A stretch of DNA of 32,172 nt from Cyclobacteriaceae bacterium (GTDB taxonomy: Bacteria; Bacteroidota; Bacteroidia; Cytophagales; Cyclobacteriaceae), in contig JALSJF010000025.1 in NCBI GenBank assembly GCA_026989505.1, forward strand, positions 1 to 32,172. The letters are read 5' to 3'. The notes under the pieces are model-generated. The model worked only from the letters and a program-made list of their open reading frames with translations, was not told the DNA's origin and searched no databases. A program made the position numbers and the translations under genes. Below are positions 1 through 5,766 of the stretch, in pieces (position 1 is the first letter of the stretch; each line of letters opens with the position of its first letter).

Positions 1-78
1 AGTGCTATTGATGTTAAAATTAGTAAAACTACCCGTGATATTGGTTGGTACATAGTCTGTAATTTTCGGCTAAAATAA
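1..78 (+). CDS. possible 3' end of a gene entering from the left (partial)
   Basis: Frame 1 is open from the first base for 25 codons and stops at TAA (76-78). The peptide ends IGWYIVCNFRLK, an alternating hydrophobic pattern that would fit a terminal beta strand of a barrel or sandwich protein. The first palindrome of the window (111-146) lies 32 bases after the stop. With only 25 codons the open frame could be chance, so no function is proposed. Confidence 0.3.
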   Translation, partial: SAIDVKISKTTRDIGWYIVCNFRLK

Positions 79-110
79 CGTGAAATACGGTAATATTGGA
101 AAGAAAGCGC

Positions 111-146
111 TTACCCCGAAAAATTCATCAGAATTTTTCGGGGTAA
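111..146. repeat. perfect palindrome, 16-bp arms, 4-nt loop
   Basis: The left arm 111-126 (TTACCCCGAAAAATTC) is exactly complementary to 131-146 around the loop ATCA. There is no T-run after the right arm, so it is not a standard intrinsic terminator. The core CCCGAAAAATTCAT and the upstream flank (GAAAGCGCTT) recur at 1307-1347. Confidence 0.85.
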
Positions 147-197
147 ATTAGGCAATCAATAAATTAAATGCTTAGGTTGACTACCTATCTTGTAGTA

Positions 198-217
198 TTG
201 CCCGGATGAGGTACCTG
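198..217 (+). repeat. 20-nt diverged direct repeat, copy A
   Basis: TTGCCCGGATGAGGTACCTG matches TTGCCGGGTGAGGTGCCTG at 1587-1605, with one gap and two substitutions. Both copies lie downstream of a palindrome (52 and 15 nt), and together they bracket the gene at 369-1121. Confidence 0.5.
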
Positions 218-368
218 AAACGGGAAGCTTAATCAGGATGGCCGAAAACTGGTCATAGTACAAGAAATAACCTTAGCGGTAAACCCTTTAAAGAATTTTT
301 GAACTTTTCATATTTTTAATAAAATTTGTTGTTGGCGATGTTTAGTCTTAACTAAATAGATAACAAAT

Positions 369-1121
369 ATGTCTGATTACGTACCCCGTTCTTTCAAAGA
401 AACCTTGTTCATCATATTAATTACAGGCGTACTGGTGGGAGGCACCATTTGGCTCCTGCGTTGGTCGTTTAAGATGGAATACGGCAAATTACTTGAGTTA
501 TTCAGTGAAACCGAGTTGTTTAGTTCCCAGCCAGAATATGGAAAGAGATATAAATTTTCCGGCCGGTTAACTACCCGGAAGCCTTACAGGCTACCAGATG
601 GAACCGGAGACCTGGTATGGGGTTATTTTAATGCTACTGCCGAATACAGCAATTTTGACGGCCTGGTAACAGAGAGCTATTTTACCAGTGTGTCAATGGC
701 CGGTGATGTTTATCTGCAATTGGACGATCAGGAGTTTCCGCTTCTGTTTGGCGAACCGGTTGCTGTTAACACAACTACGGATGATGTGTATAATGACATA
801 AAAATATTCTTCGCACCCGAAGAGGAAGTCACAGTTCCGGATATCAAGGTGAAGAAAGTAAAGGAAAATGAGTATAGTGTTAATAAGAATTATCTTATTG
901 CTTATAAAGACTTTCAATACACATACTCACCTTCACAAATAAAACTGGCTAACCTCGATTTCAAGATTAAACGGAAGTACCTGCCGGCCGGTAGTGAGGT
1001 GGTGGTGATAGGCACCTATACCCCCGAAGGTATTAAAGGAACACCGGAAGAACCTGTATATATCTTTTTTGGTAGCGAGGAGGAGTGTCTGAAAAAGTTG
1101 AATAAAAAGGCTTCAAATTAA
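369..1121 (+). CDS. membrane-anchored protein of unknown function
   Basis: This 250-residue protein has one hydrophobic helix near its start (residues 12-32), followed by a positively charged WSFK segment and a soluble region of about 215 residues. It has no signal peptidase site and no lipobox. The C-terminus (residues about 205-245: an AGSEVVVIGTY strand, a Gly/Pro turn, a PVYIFFGSEEE strand, then a short Lys-rich helix) loosely resembles the end of the GIDE/BAM fold found after membrane anchors, but that is a weak impression. It stands alone, flanked on both sides by palindromes and a 20-nt direct repeat. The first ATG gives a sensible anchor. It is probably a real gene because its composition is even over 250 codons; the function is unknown. 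Confidence 0.7.
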   Translation: MSDYVPRSFKETLFIILITGVLVGGTIWLLRWSFKMEYGKLLELFSETELFSSQPEYGKRYKFSGRLTTRKPYRLPDGTGDLVWGYFNATAEYSNFDGLVTESYFTSVSMAGDVYLQLDDQEFPLLFGEPVAVNTTTDDVYNDIKIFFAPEEEVTVPDIKVKKVKENEYSVNKNYLIAYKDFQYTYSPSQIKLANLDFKIKRKYLPAGSEVVVIGTYTPEGIKGTPEEPVYIFFGSEEECLKKLNKKASN

Positions 1122-1323
1122 ACGATAGCCAATCAATTAAGTGTAACGCCTGATGGCCTCGACCCCTCACAAGCAATATCCTGCACAAGGAGAGCCAGGA
1201 TTATTAGGGCCGCCTGGTGATTAATCAATAGCCAGGTGATTTGTGTTGGGGCTTGGTAAGCGGTGGGTAAAGTTTTGGTGCAATACATAAAACAAGTCTA
1301 TAGCAATGAAACGCTTCTTAGCC

Positions 1324-1347
1324 CGAAAAATTCATATGAATTTTTCG
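1324..1347. repeat. 24-bp perfect palindrome
   Basis: CGAAAAATTCAT is followed directly by its reverse complement with no loop. It shares the CCCGAAAAATTCAT core and a GAAA(G)CGCTT-like upstream flank with the palindrome at 111-146, so the two look like members of one repeat family. Confidence 0.8.
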
Positions 1348-1459
1348 CCCCCAGGGCTGATGAACTGCAAACTATTGTAAAACAACATGTTATGCACAAA
1401 ATGCAGGATGACTCAAAGATTAATCATGACCCAAATTTAAGGGTAAAATATTTTGCACT

Positions 1460-1505
1460 CATCAGGTCCTTAGACTCCGGCTCAGCGGAGTCTAAGGACC
1501 TGATG
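1460..1505. repeat. perfect hairpin, 20-bp arms, 6-nt loop
   Basis: The left arm 1460-1479 (CATCAGGTCCTTAGACTCCG) is exactly complementary to 1486-1505; the loop is GCTCAG. No T-run follows on either strand, so a plain terminator is unlikely. Confidence 0.85.
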
Positions 1506-1506
1506 T

Positions 1507-1540
1507 AATTAACTGACAAACAATCGTTTGGCGGTTAATT
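1507..1540. repeat. interrupted hairpin (7 bp + 5 bp, 3x3 internal loop)
   Basis: AATTAAC (1507-1513) pairs with GTTAATT (1534-1540) and CAAAC (1517-1521) pairs with GTTTG (1526-1530), with TGA opposite GCG as an internal loop and AATC as the apical loop. It starts one base after the preceding 20-bp hairpin. Confidence 0.6.
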
Positions 1541-1546
1541 TACATC

Positions 1547-1571
1547 ATTATTCACGATTTTCGTGAATAAT
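1547..1571. repeat. perfect hairpin, 11-bp arms, 3-nt loop
   Basis: ATTATTCACGA (1547-1557), loop TTT, then its reverse complement (1561-1571). It is the third hairpin in 112 bases. The following sequence is not T-rich. Confidence 0.7.
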
Positions 1572-1586
1572 CCGGGTTAGCCCACC

Positions 1587-1605
1587 TTGCCGGGTGAGGT
1601 GCCTG
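1587..1605 (+). repeat. diverged direct repeat, copy B
   Basis: TTGCCGGGTGAGGTGCCTG is the partner of 198-217. It lies 15 nt after the 11-bp hairpin and can itself fold weakly, with upstream CACCT pairing AGGTG. Confidence 0.5.
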
Positions 1606-1717
1606 GCGTGGTAAAAGGAGGTACAGGCGCAGGTTTGGGGATATAAAAACCGGCCGGCTTGTCAGGCTGTAGCAGAACCGTCATCATGCACGGGTGTCGT
1701 GCTTCTACGGATAAGGG

Positions 1718-2281
1718 CTATTGATCAGACTTATTTTTCCGGGTGTTGCCCCGGTGCCGGGTAGCGCCCCCTCTTTTACGGTTAAGCCGTTCAATCTTCT
1801 GCAAAAAACCTTGCATTTGTTCTGCGGTTAAATTCTGCCGCAGGGCCATGTTCATGGCCAGCATTGATTGGTTTAATTCCTGCATCAACTGGGCCTGGCG
1901 GGCCGACAGGGTATGGAAAGCGCTCGTGTCGAGTTCTTGTTCACTGAGCAGTTTACTCATTTGCTGGCGCCTGGCTTCTAATTGTTTCTCCAGTTCCAGC
2001 CGCTTACCCGCATAGTAATGCCAGATGGAGTCGAATACCTGCTGCTGTTGGGCTGAGAGATTGAGGTCTTTTGATAAATAATGCGTGTGCCCGGTTTTGT
2101 TCTGGCGCCTTAACTCCCGTTGTTCCTGGTAATGCCGGTACCTTTCGGAGCCCGGGTAAGTATGTGCATATTGATAGCGATGGTACCAGATAGTAGCCAG
2201 GGAAGAAAGATTGAGCAGCACCAAAATGATGATACCCCAGCGTAAAATCGTTTTTTTAGTTTTCGCTTCCATCGTCATCAA
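1718..2281 (-). CDS. Spy/CpxP/CnrX-like periplasmic stress or metal sensor
   Basis: This protein has an N-terminal membrane anchor (residues about 12-32) and a helical, Gln- and Arg-rich periplasmic domain carrying the two LTxxQ-type motifs of the Spy/CpxP/CnrX family: LNLSAQQQ (about 73) and LTAEQMQ (about 150). Family members sense envelope stress or metals and tune an anti-sigma factor or histidine kinase. The His-x-His in TGHTHY could take part in ligand binding, but no clear metal site is visible. The tail is strongly basic. The gene overlaps the end of the anti-sigma gene, so translation is probably coupled. Three ATGs (2281, 2278, 2272) lie close together; the last gives MEAKTKK and the shortest overlap (17 nt). 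The context suggests the sensor arm of the ECF system next door, like CnrX. Confidence 0.85.
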   Translation of the reverse strand: MMTMEAKTKKTILRWGIIILVLLNLSSLATIWYHRYQYAHTYPGSERYRHYQEQRELRRQNKTGHTHYLSKDLNLSAQQQQVFDSIWHYYAGKRLELEKQLEARRQQMSKLLSEQELDTSAFHTLSARQAQLMQELNQSMLAMNMALRQNLTAEQMQGFLQKIERLNRKRGGATRHRGNTRKNKSDQ

Positions 2282-2696
2282 TCATGGTTACCCAAACGGA
2301 ATACTCAGCCGGCATAACCAGCGAAGTTTCCTCTGCGGTAACCCACTCGTTGTCCTGGTTAAACAGCAACTCCAGCTCGCCATTGCCGATAATAACCCCC
2401 AGGGCAATGCTGGCAGCAACTGCCAGGGGCTTTAAGAGGGCCACCACAGTACCCGTACGCTGCTTTTGCTGTGTGCGGGCCATTTTTGTTTTGAGCCGCT
2501 GATAAAAATACGGCCGGACAGAAATTTGCCTTTCCTGGTCGATTACCTGGTAGGTGCCGGCTACGGCAGTAAAAAGTTGCCGGCAACTTGCACAGGCAGC
2601 CCGGTGGGCAGCAAACGCTTCTTTGCTGGCGGGGGGTAATTCTTCATCAAGGTAGAAGACAATATTTTCAGCAAACTCCGGGCAGTTCATGGTCAT
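2256..2696 (-). CDS. anti-sigma factor, zf-HC2 type
   Basis: A protein of 146 residues with an N-terminal zinc-binding anti-sigma domain: His31-x3-Cys35-x2-Cys38 (HRAACASC), with Cys5 as a possible fourth ligand. A single membrane helix follows at about 84-104, then a short acidic periplasmic tail of about 40 residues. This is the standard plan of membrane anti-sigma factors that hold an ECF sigma factor at the membrane. The cognate sigma gene is divergent, 122 bp away, instead of upstream in the same operon. The downstream Spy-like gene overlaps its end. The start at 2696 (MTMNC) or the ATG two codons later (2690) are both possible. Confidence 0.88.
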   Translation of the reverse strand: MTMNCPEFAENIVFYLDEELPPASKEAFAAHRAACASCRQLFTAVAGTYQVIDQERQISVRPYFYQRLKTKMARTQQKQRTGTVVALLKPLAVAASIALGVIIGNGELELLFNQDNEWVTAEETSLVMPAEYSVWVTMIDDDGSEN

Positions 2697-2818
2697 TTGT
2701 TTAATATTATGACAACCTTCTTAAAAAAAACTTGCGCCCACTGAAAAAGTAAGCATGTTTTAAGCCGGTAACGGGTCATATAGGGGGAAATTAAGCAAGA
2801 ATAGGGTTATTTTGATGT
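2697..2818. promoter_or_regulatory. divergent promoter region of the ECF sigma/anti-sigma pair
   Basis: These 122 bases separate the sigma gene (+) from the anti-sigma gene (-) and must hold both promoters. On the plus strand TATTTTG (2808-2814) sits 4 nt before the sigma ATG, a near match to the TAnnTTTG -7 element. The stretch GGTAACGGGTC (about 2767-2777) is a possible ECF recognition element, but I cannot assign it with confidence. Confidence 0.4.
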
Positions 2819-3379
2819 ATGGATGAGGCAAGCCTGGTAAAAAGATTGCAGTTACAAGACGAGGCCGCTTACAAGGAACTGGTTGCTACTTATCAGCAAA
2901 TGGTCCTCAATACCTGTTATGGGTTTCTGCACAATTACGAAGAGGCCGAAGATATAGCCCAGGAAGTTTTCATTCAGGTTTTCAAGGCCATCGGGTCATT
3001 CAGGGAGGAGGCACGGCTCAGCACCTGGTTGTACCGTATTGCGGTGAACAAAAGCCTGAATAAGATCAGGTCGAGGAAAAGCAAGTTTTTACTGGGGCTG
3101 GATATTTTATTTGAACAGGGGCAAAGTAACCGCCCGGTTGCCGAGGCCACACCCTTTGACGTGCTGGCCAACCGTGAGCGGGCAGCGGTATTGCACGCGG
3201 CTATTGACAAGCTCCCCGCCAATCAGAAAACAGCCTTTGTGCTGAGCAAATACCAGGGGCTGGCCAATAAAAAAATTGCCGGGGTAATGGGGCTGACCCT
3301 GTCATCGGTAGAAGCGTTGCTTAACAGGGCCAAGAAGAACCTGCAAAAACAGCTCGTTGGTTATTATAAAAATAGCTGA
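2819..3379 (+). CDS. RNA polymerase ECF-type sigma-70 factor
   Basis: A 186-residue two-domain ECF sigma factor. Region 2 spans about 15-85, with the DIAQEVFIQVF core-binding motif and the STWLYRIAVNKSLNKIR segment. Region 4 (about 128-178, LPANQKTAFVLSKYQGLANKKIAGVMGL then SSVEALLNRAKK) recognises the -35 element. The linker of about 40 residues is longer than usual. It directs RNA polymerase to envelope-stress genes once its anti-sigma factor lets go. That partner is almost certainly the divergent zf-HC2 protein at 2256-2696. The start is the first ATG, 4 nt after a TATTTTG box. Confidence 0.93.
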   Translation: MDEASLVKRLQLQDEAAYKELVATYQQMVLNTCYGFLHNYEEAEDIAQEVFIQVFKAIGSFREEARLSTWLYRIAVNKSLNKIRSRKSKFLLGLDILFEQGQSNRPVAEATPFDVLANRERAAVLHAAIDKLPANQKTAFVLSKYQGLANKKIAGVMGLTLSSVEALLNRAKKNLQKQLVGYYKNS

Positions 3380-3519
3380 GGGCGTTTACCTTTTGGTGAC
3401 CAACCCTATATACCCTAGCTTAGGCAATTGTTTTAATTATTTCCTCTATAATATTAATTATCAGGAGGATATTATTTCACTGAATGTGGTAATAAGTTTT
3501 TATTTTATGCAGGGAGTTA

Positions 3520-3527
3520 TATTTTTG
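3520..3527 (+). promoter_or_regulatory. -7 promoter box of the exchanger gene
   Basis: TATTTTTG matches the Bacteroidota TAnnTTTG consensus exactly. Transcription would start around 3532, giving a leader of about 30 nt to the TTG start at 3563. No clear TTTG -33 element lies at the usual distance. Confidence 0.4.
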
Positions 3528-3562
3528 CACACACTTGTTTAAAAACCCGTAAACCCCGGATA

Positions 3563-4615
3563 TTGGTACTTGTTGGCTCCGTCATAGCGTTAATTATATC
3601 GTTTTATCTCCTTGCAGAAATAAGCGACAAGTACTTTGTTGTTTCCCTGGATAAAATCTCCAGCCGCTTAAAGATGTCGCACGACATGGCCGGGGCTACT
3701 TTAATGGCTATCGGCTCCAGTGCCCCGGAGCTTTTTGTGGCCATGATTTCCATCTTTAAGCCGGGTGGCCATGGCGACATCGGGATAGGCACTATTGTTG
3801 GTTCAGCCCTTTTTAACCTGCTGGTTATTGTGGGGGCGGTCGGCCTGGTAAAGAAATCAACCCTTACCTGGCAGCCGGTGGTCAGGGACTTGATTTTTTA
3901 TGTGCTGGCTATTCTTGCCCTCTATTATGTATTGAACAACGGCTCTGTGTCTATGGCCGAAGCGGCAGGGTTTATCCTGTTGTACATTGTTTATGTATTT
4001 GCCGTTGTGCGCTGGCGTAAATGGTTTAAGTATGATTTAACCGATGAAGATCCGGAAGAAGAGAAAGACGAACCCAAAAAAGGGTTAATGCGGGTTTTTC
4101 AACCTTTCGACTGGATGCTGGCGGTGATCTTTCCCCGGCCCAAATACTATTTCCTTATCTTCTTTATTTCCATCGCCTTTATTGGTGCTTTGTGTTGGGT
4201 GCTGGTAGAAAGCGCTATTGTTATTTCCCATACCCTCGATATCCCCGAAGTGGTCATAGCCCTCACCGTACTGGCCGTAGGCACTTCCGTGCCGGATATG
4301 ATGTCATCGGTGATTGTGGCCAAGCAGGGACGGGGCGGCATGGCCGTGAGCAACGGTATCGGTTCAAACATTTTTGATATTTTTATTGGGCTGGGCTTGC
4401 CCTGGCTGATTAAATCGTACCTCGTTGACTCCGAACTGGTAACCAATATTGAAGGCCTGGGTATTTCCATTGCCCTGTTATTTACCTCGGTATTGCTGCT
4501 GCTGTTTACCCTGATATGGAAAAAATGGCGCCTTGGCCCCGGTCTGGGCCTTACCCTGATCCTGCTCTATATTCTTTATGTGGTGTGGGAAATCGCGAAA
4601 CTGTATTTCTTATAA
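3563..4615 (+). CDS. NCKX-like sodium/calcium (cation) exchanger, CaCA family
   Basis: An integral membrane antiporter with the two inverted alpha repeats of the CaCA superfamily. Alpha-1 is around 43-92, with GATLMAIGSSAPE and GIGTIVGSALFN. Alpha-2 is around 230-282, with AVGTSVPD and SNGIGSNIFDI. The halves are joined by a cytoplasmic loop with a charged DEDPEEEKDEPKK stretch (161-173). It should export Ca2+ in exchange for Na+. The alpha-2 motif ends in Asp (residue 272, SNIFD), where most bacterial YrbG-type proteins have Asn; in animal NCKX proteins this Asp gives K+ dependence. The length (350) and both repeats are complete. No ATG is available in frame, so the start is the TTG at 3563, just before the first helix. 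Confidence 0.85.
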   Translation: MVLVGSVIALIISFYLLAEISDKYFVVSLDKISSRLKMSHDMAGATLMAIGSSAPELFVAMISIFKPGGHGDIGIGTIVGSALFNLLVIVGAVGLVKKSTLTWQPVVRDLIFYVLAILALYYVLNNGSVSMAEAAGFILLYIVYVFAVVRWRKWFKYDLTDEDPEEEKDEPKKGLMRVFQPFDWMLAVIFPRPKYYFLIFFISIAFIGALCWVLVESAIVISHTLDIPEVVIALTVLAVGTSVPDMMSSVIVAKQGRGGMAVSNGIGSNIFDIFIGLGLPWLIKSYLVDSELVTNIEGLGISIALLFTSVLLLLFTLIWKKWRLGPGLGLTLILLYILYVVWEIAKLYFL

Positions 4616-4705
4616 AATTGCCAGCCCCCCTTTTTTGGCATATTCGCATTAATAAAAAAAACTAATTAAATTAGTAATTACCAAATAATATGGCTATCTT
4701 TAGCT

Positions 4706-5758
4706 ATGGAAAATCAAATTCACCGGGGTAGAGGGGCTACGTACCAGCCAGCCAACAGGTTTTTAGCGGCCCGGGCAGGCAAATTTCATGAAGAGGGGGT
4801 AGATGACTTTACCAGGCCCTCCCCGAGGACCACCTTTGTTAAGGAGTACCCGCAAAAAATTATCAGCAAAAACAGCAGTCCGGATGTGCCTTTTGCGGTT
4901 TCGGTAAACCCATATCAGGGGTGTGAGCATGGGTGTGTATATTGCTATGCCCGCGAAACCCATGAGTACTGGGGCTATAGTGCCGGTCTTGACTTTGAAG
5001 CGAAAATTATTGTCAAACACAATGCCCCGCAATTGCTGGAAGAGGCTTTTTTACACCCCCGCTGGCAGGTGCAGCCGGTAATGTTTTCGGGCAATACCGA
5101 TTGCTACCAACCGGCCGAGCGGCAGTTTAAGCTCACCCGCAAGCTGCTGAAGCTGTGCCTGAAGTTTCGCAACCCGGTGAGCATCATCACCAAAAACAGC
5201 CTTATATTGCGCGACCTCGATATTTTGACCGAACTGGCCAGCCACCGGCTGGTGCAGGTTATGGTCTCCATCACCAGCCAGAACGAAACCTTGCGCAGAC
5301 AGCTTGAGCCCCGCACAGCCACGGCCCGTAAACGTTTTGCCGTGGTTAGCGAACTGGCGGCTGCCGGGGTGCCGGCCGGGGTGATGATAGCCCCGGTAAT
5401 TCCCGGCCTGAATATGAGTGAAATCCCGGCCCTGGTAAAGGCAGCCGCAACGGCCGGGGCGGTAGAGGTAAGCCACACGGTGTTAAGGCTGAATGGCGCG
5501 GTGGAAGGTATTTTTCGTAACTGGCTCCGGGCCGTTTATCCCCACCGGGCTAACAAGATACTGGCACAGGTGCAGACGATGCATGGCGGCAAAGTTAGTG
5601 ACAGTCGTTTTATGAAACGGATGCTGGGCGAAGGCCGGGTAGCGGAAATGGCCCGGCAGATGCTGGCCGTAGCGCGGGACAGGCACCTGCCCGGGCGTGG
5701 CTTCCCCGCTTTCGACACCACGAAGTTCCGCAGGGGTGGCATGTACACTATTTGGTAA
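4706..5758 (+). CDS. PA0069-family radical SAM protein (SplB-like)
   Basis: A 350-residue radical SAM protein. Cys73, Cys77 and Cys80 (CEHGCVYC) bind the 4Fe-4S cluster that cleaves S-adenosylmethionine. Around them, the SVNPYQGCEHGCVYCYAR block is characteristic of the PA0069 family, relatives of spore photoproduct lyase SplB. TDCYQPAE (about 131) and TKNSLILRD further on are also family features. The substrate is unknown; family members are widespread and often sit alone, as here. A TATCTTTA box (4695-4702), one mismatch from the -7 consensus, lies only 3 nt before the ATG, so the mRNA may be leaderless. Its stop is 8 nt from the stop of the convergent peptidase gene, with no room for a hairpin terminator. 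Confidence 0.9.
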   Translation: MENQIHRGRGATYQPANRFLAARAGKFHEEGVDDFTRPSPRTTFVKEYPQKIISKNSSPDVPFAVSVNPYQGCEHGCVYCYARETHEYWGYSAGLDFEAKIIVKHNAPQLLEEAFLHPRWQVQPVMFSGNTDCYQPAERQFKLTRKLLKLCLKFRNPVSIITKNSLILRDLDILTELASHRLVQVMVSITSQNETLRRQLEPRTATARKRFAVVSELAAAGVPAGVMIAPVIPGLNMSEIPALVKAAATAGAVEVSHTVLRLNGAVEGIFRNWLRAVYPHRANKILAQVQTMHGGKVSDSRFMKRMLGEGRVAEMARQMLAVARDRHLPGRGFPAFDTTKFRRGGMYTIW

Positions 5759-5766
5759 GGTTTCTG

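Larger units (their letters stand above)
79..368. other. intergenic stretch with palindrome and repeat, no gene seen
   Basis: No convincing reading frame is visible. The stretch holds a 16-bp-arm palindrome (111-146), a 20-nt repeat copy at 198-217 that recurs at 1587-1605, and a small 6-bp inverted repeat TTTAGT-ctta-ACTAAA at 341-356 just before the next gene, which could be an operator or a leader hairpin. No clear TAnnTTTG box was found in front of the gene at 369. Confidence 0.5.
1122..1717. other. 596-base non-coding stretch rich in hairpins
   Basis: No supported gene is present. The stretch contains a 10-bp palindrome TGATTAATCA inside a CCTGG/CCAGG inverted repeat (about 1214-1237), a 24-bp perfect palindrome (1324-1347), three consecutive hairpins (1460-1571), a repeat copy (1587-1605) and a short GCACG/CGTGC hairpin (1688-1702) just downstream of the Spy-like gene. 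An 81-codon open frame at 1263-1508 runs through two of these palindromes and is not considered real. Confidence 0.6.

Noticed and set aside
111-146. Intrinsic terminator of the partial left-edge gene
   Set aside because: The stem is strong but no T-run follows the right arm; kept as a palindromic repeat.
198-217. Group II intron domain V/VI remnant
   Set aside because: The GGATGAGGT string recalls intron 3' ends, but the domain V hairpin and reverse transcriptase are absent.
1263-1508. 81-codon open frame on the plus strand
   Set aside because: It starts at a GTG, runs through a 24-bp palindrome and most of a 20-bp hairpin, has no recognisable domain and ends inside the hairpin cluster; it is more likely chance.
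1507-1540. Integron attC-like site
   Set aside because: The bulged hairpin resembles attC folding, but the RYYYAAC/GTTRRRY core sites do not fit and there is no integrase.
3357-3542. 61-codon open frame after the sigma gene
   Set aside because: It overlaps the end of the sigma gene and the -7 box of the exchanger gene, and the translation looks random.
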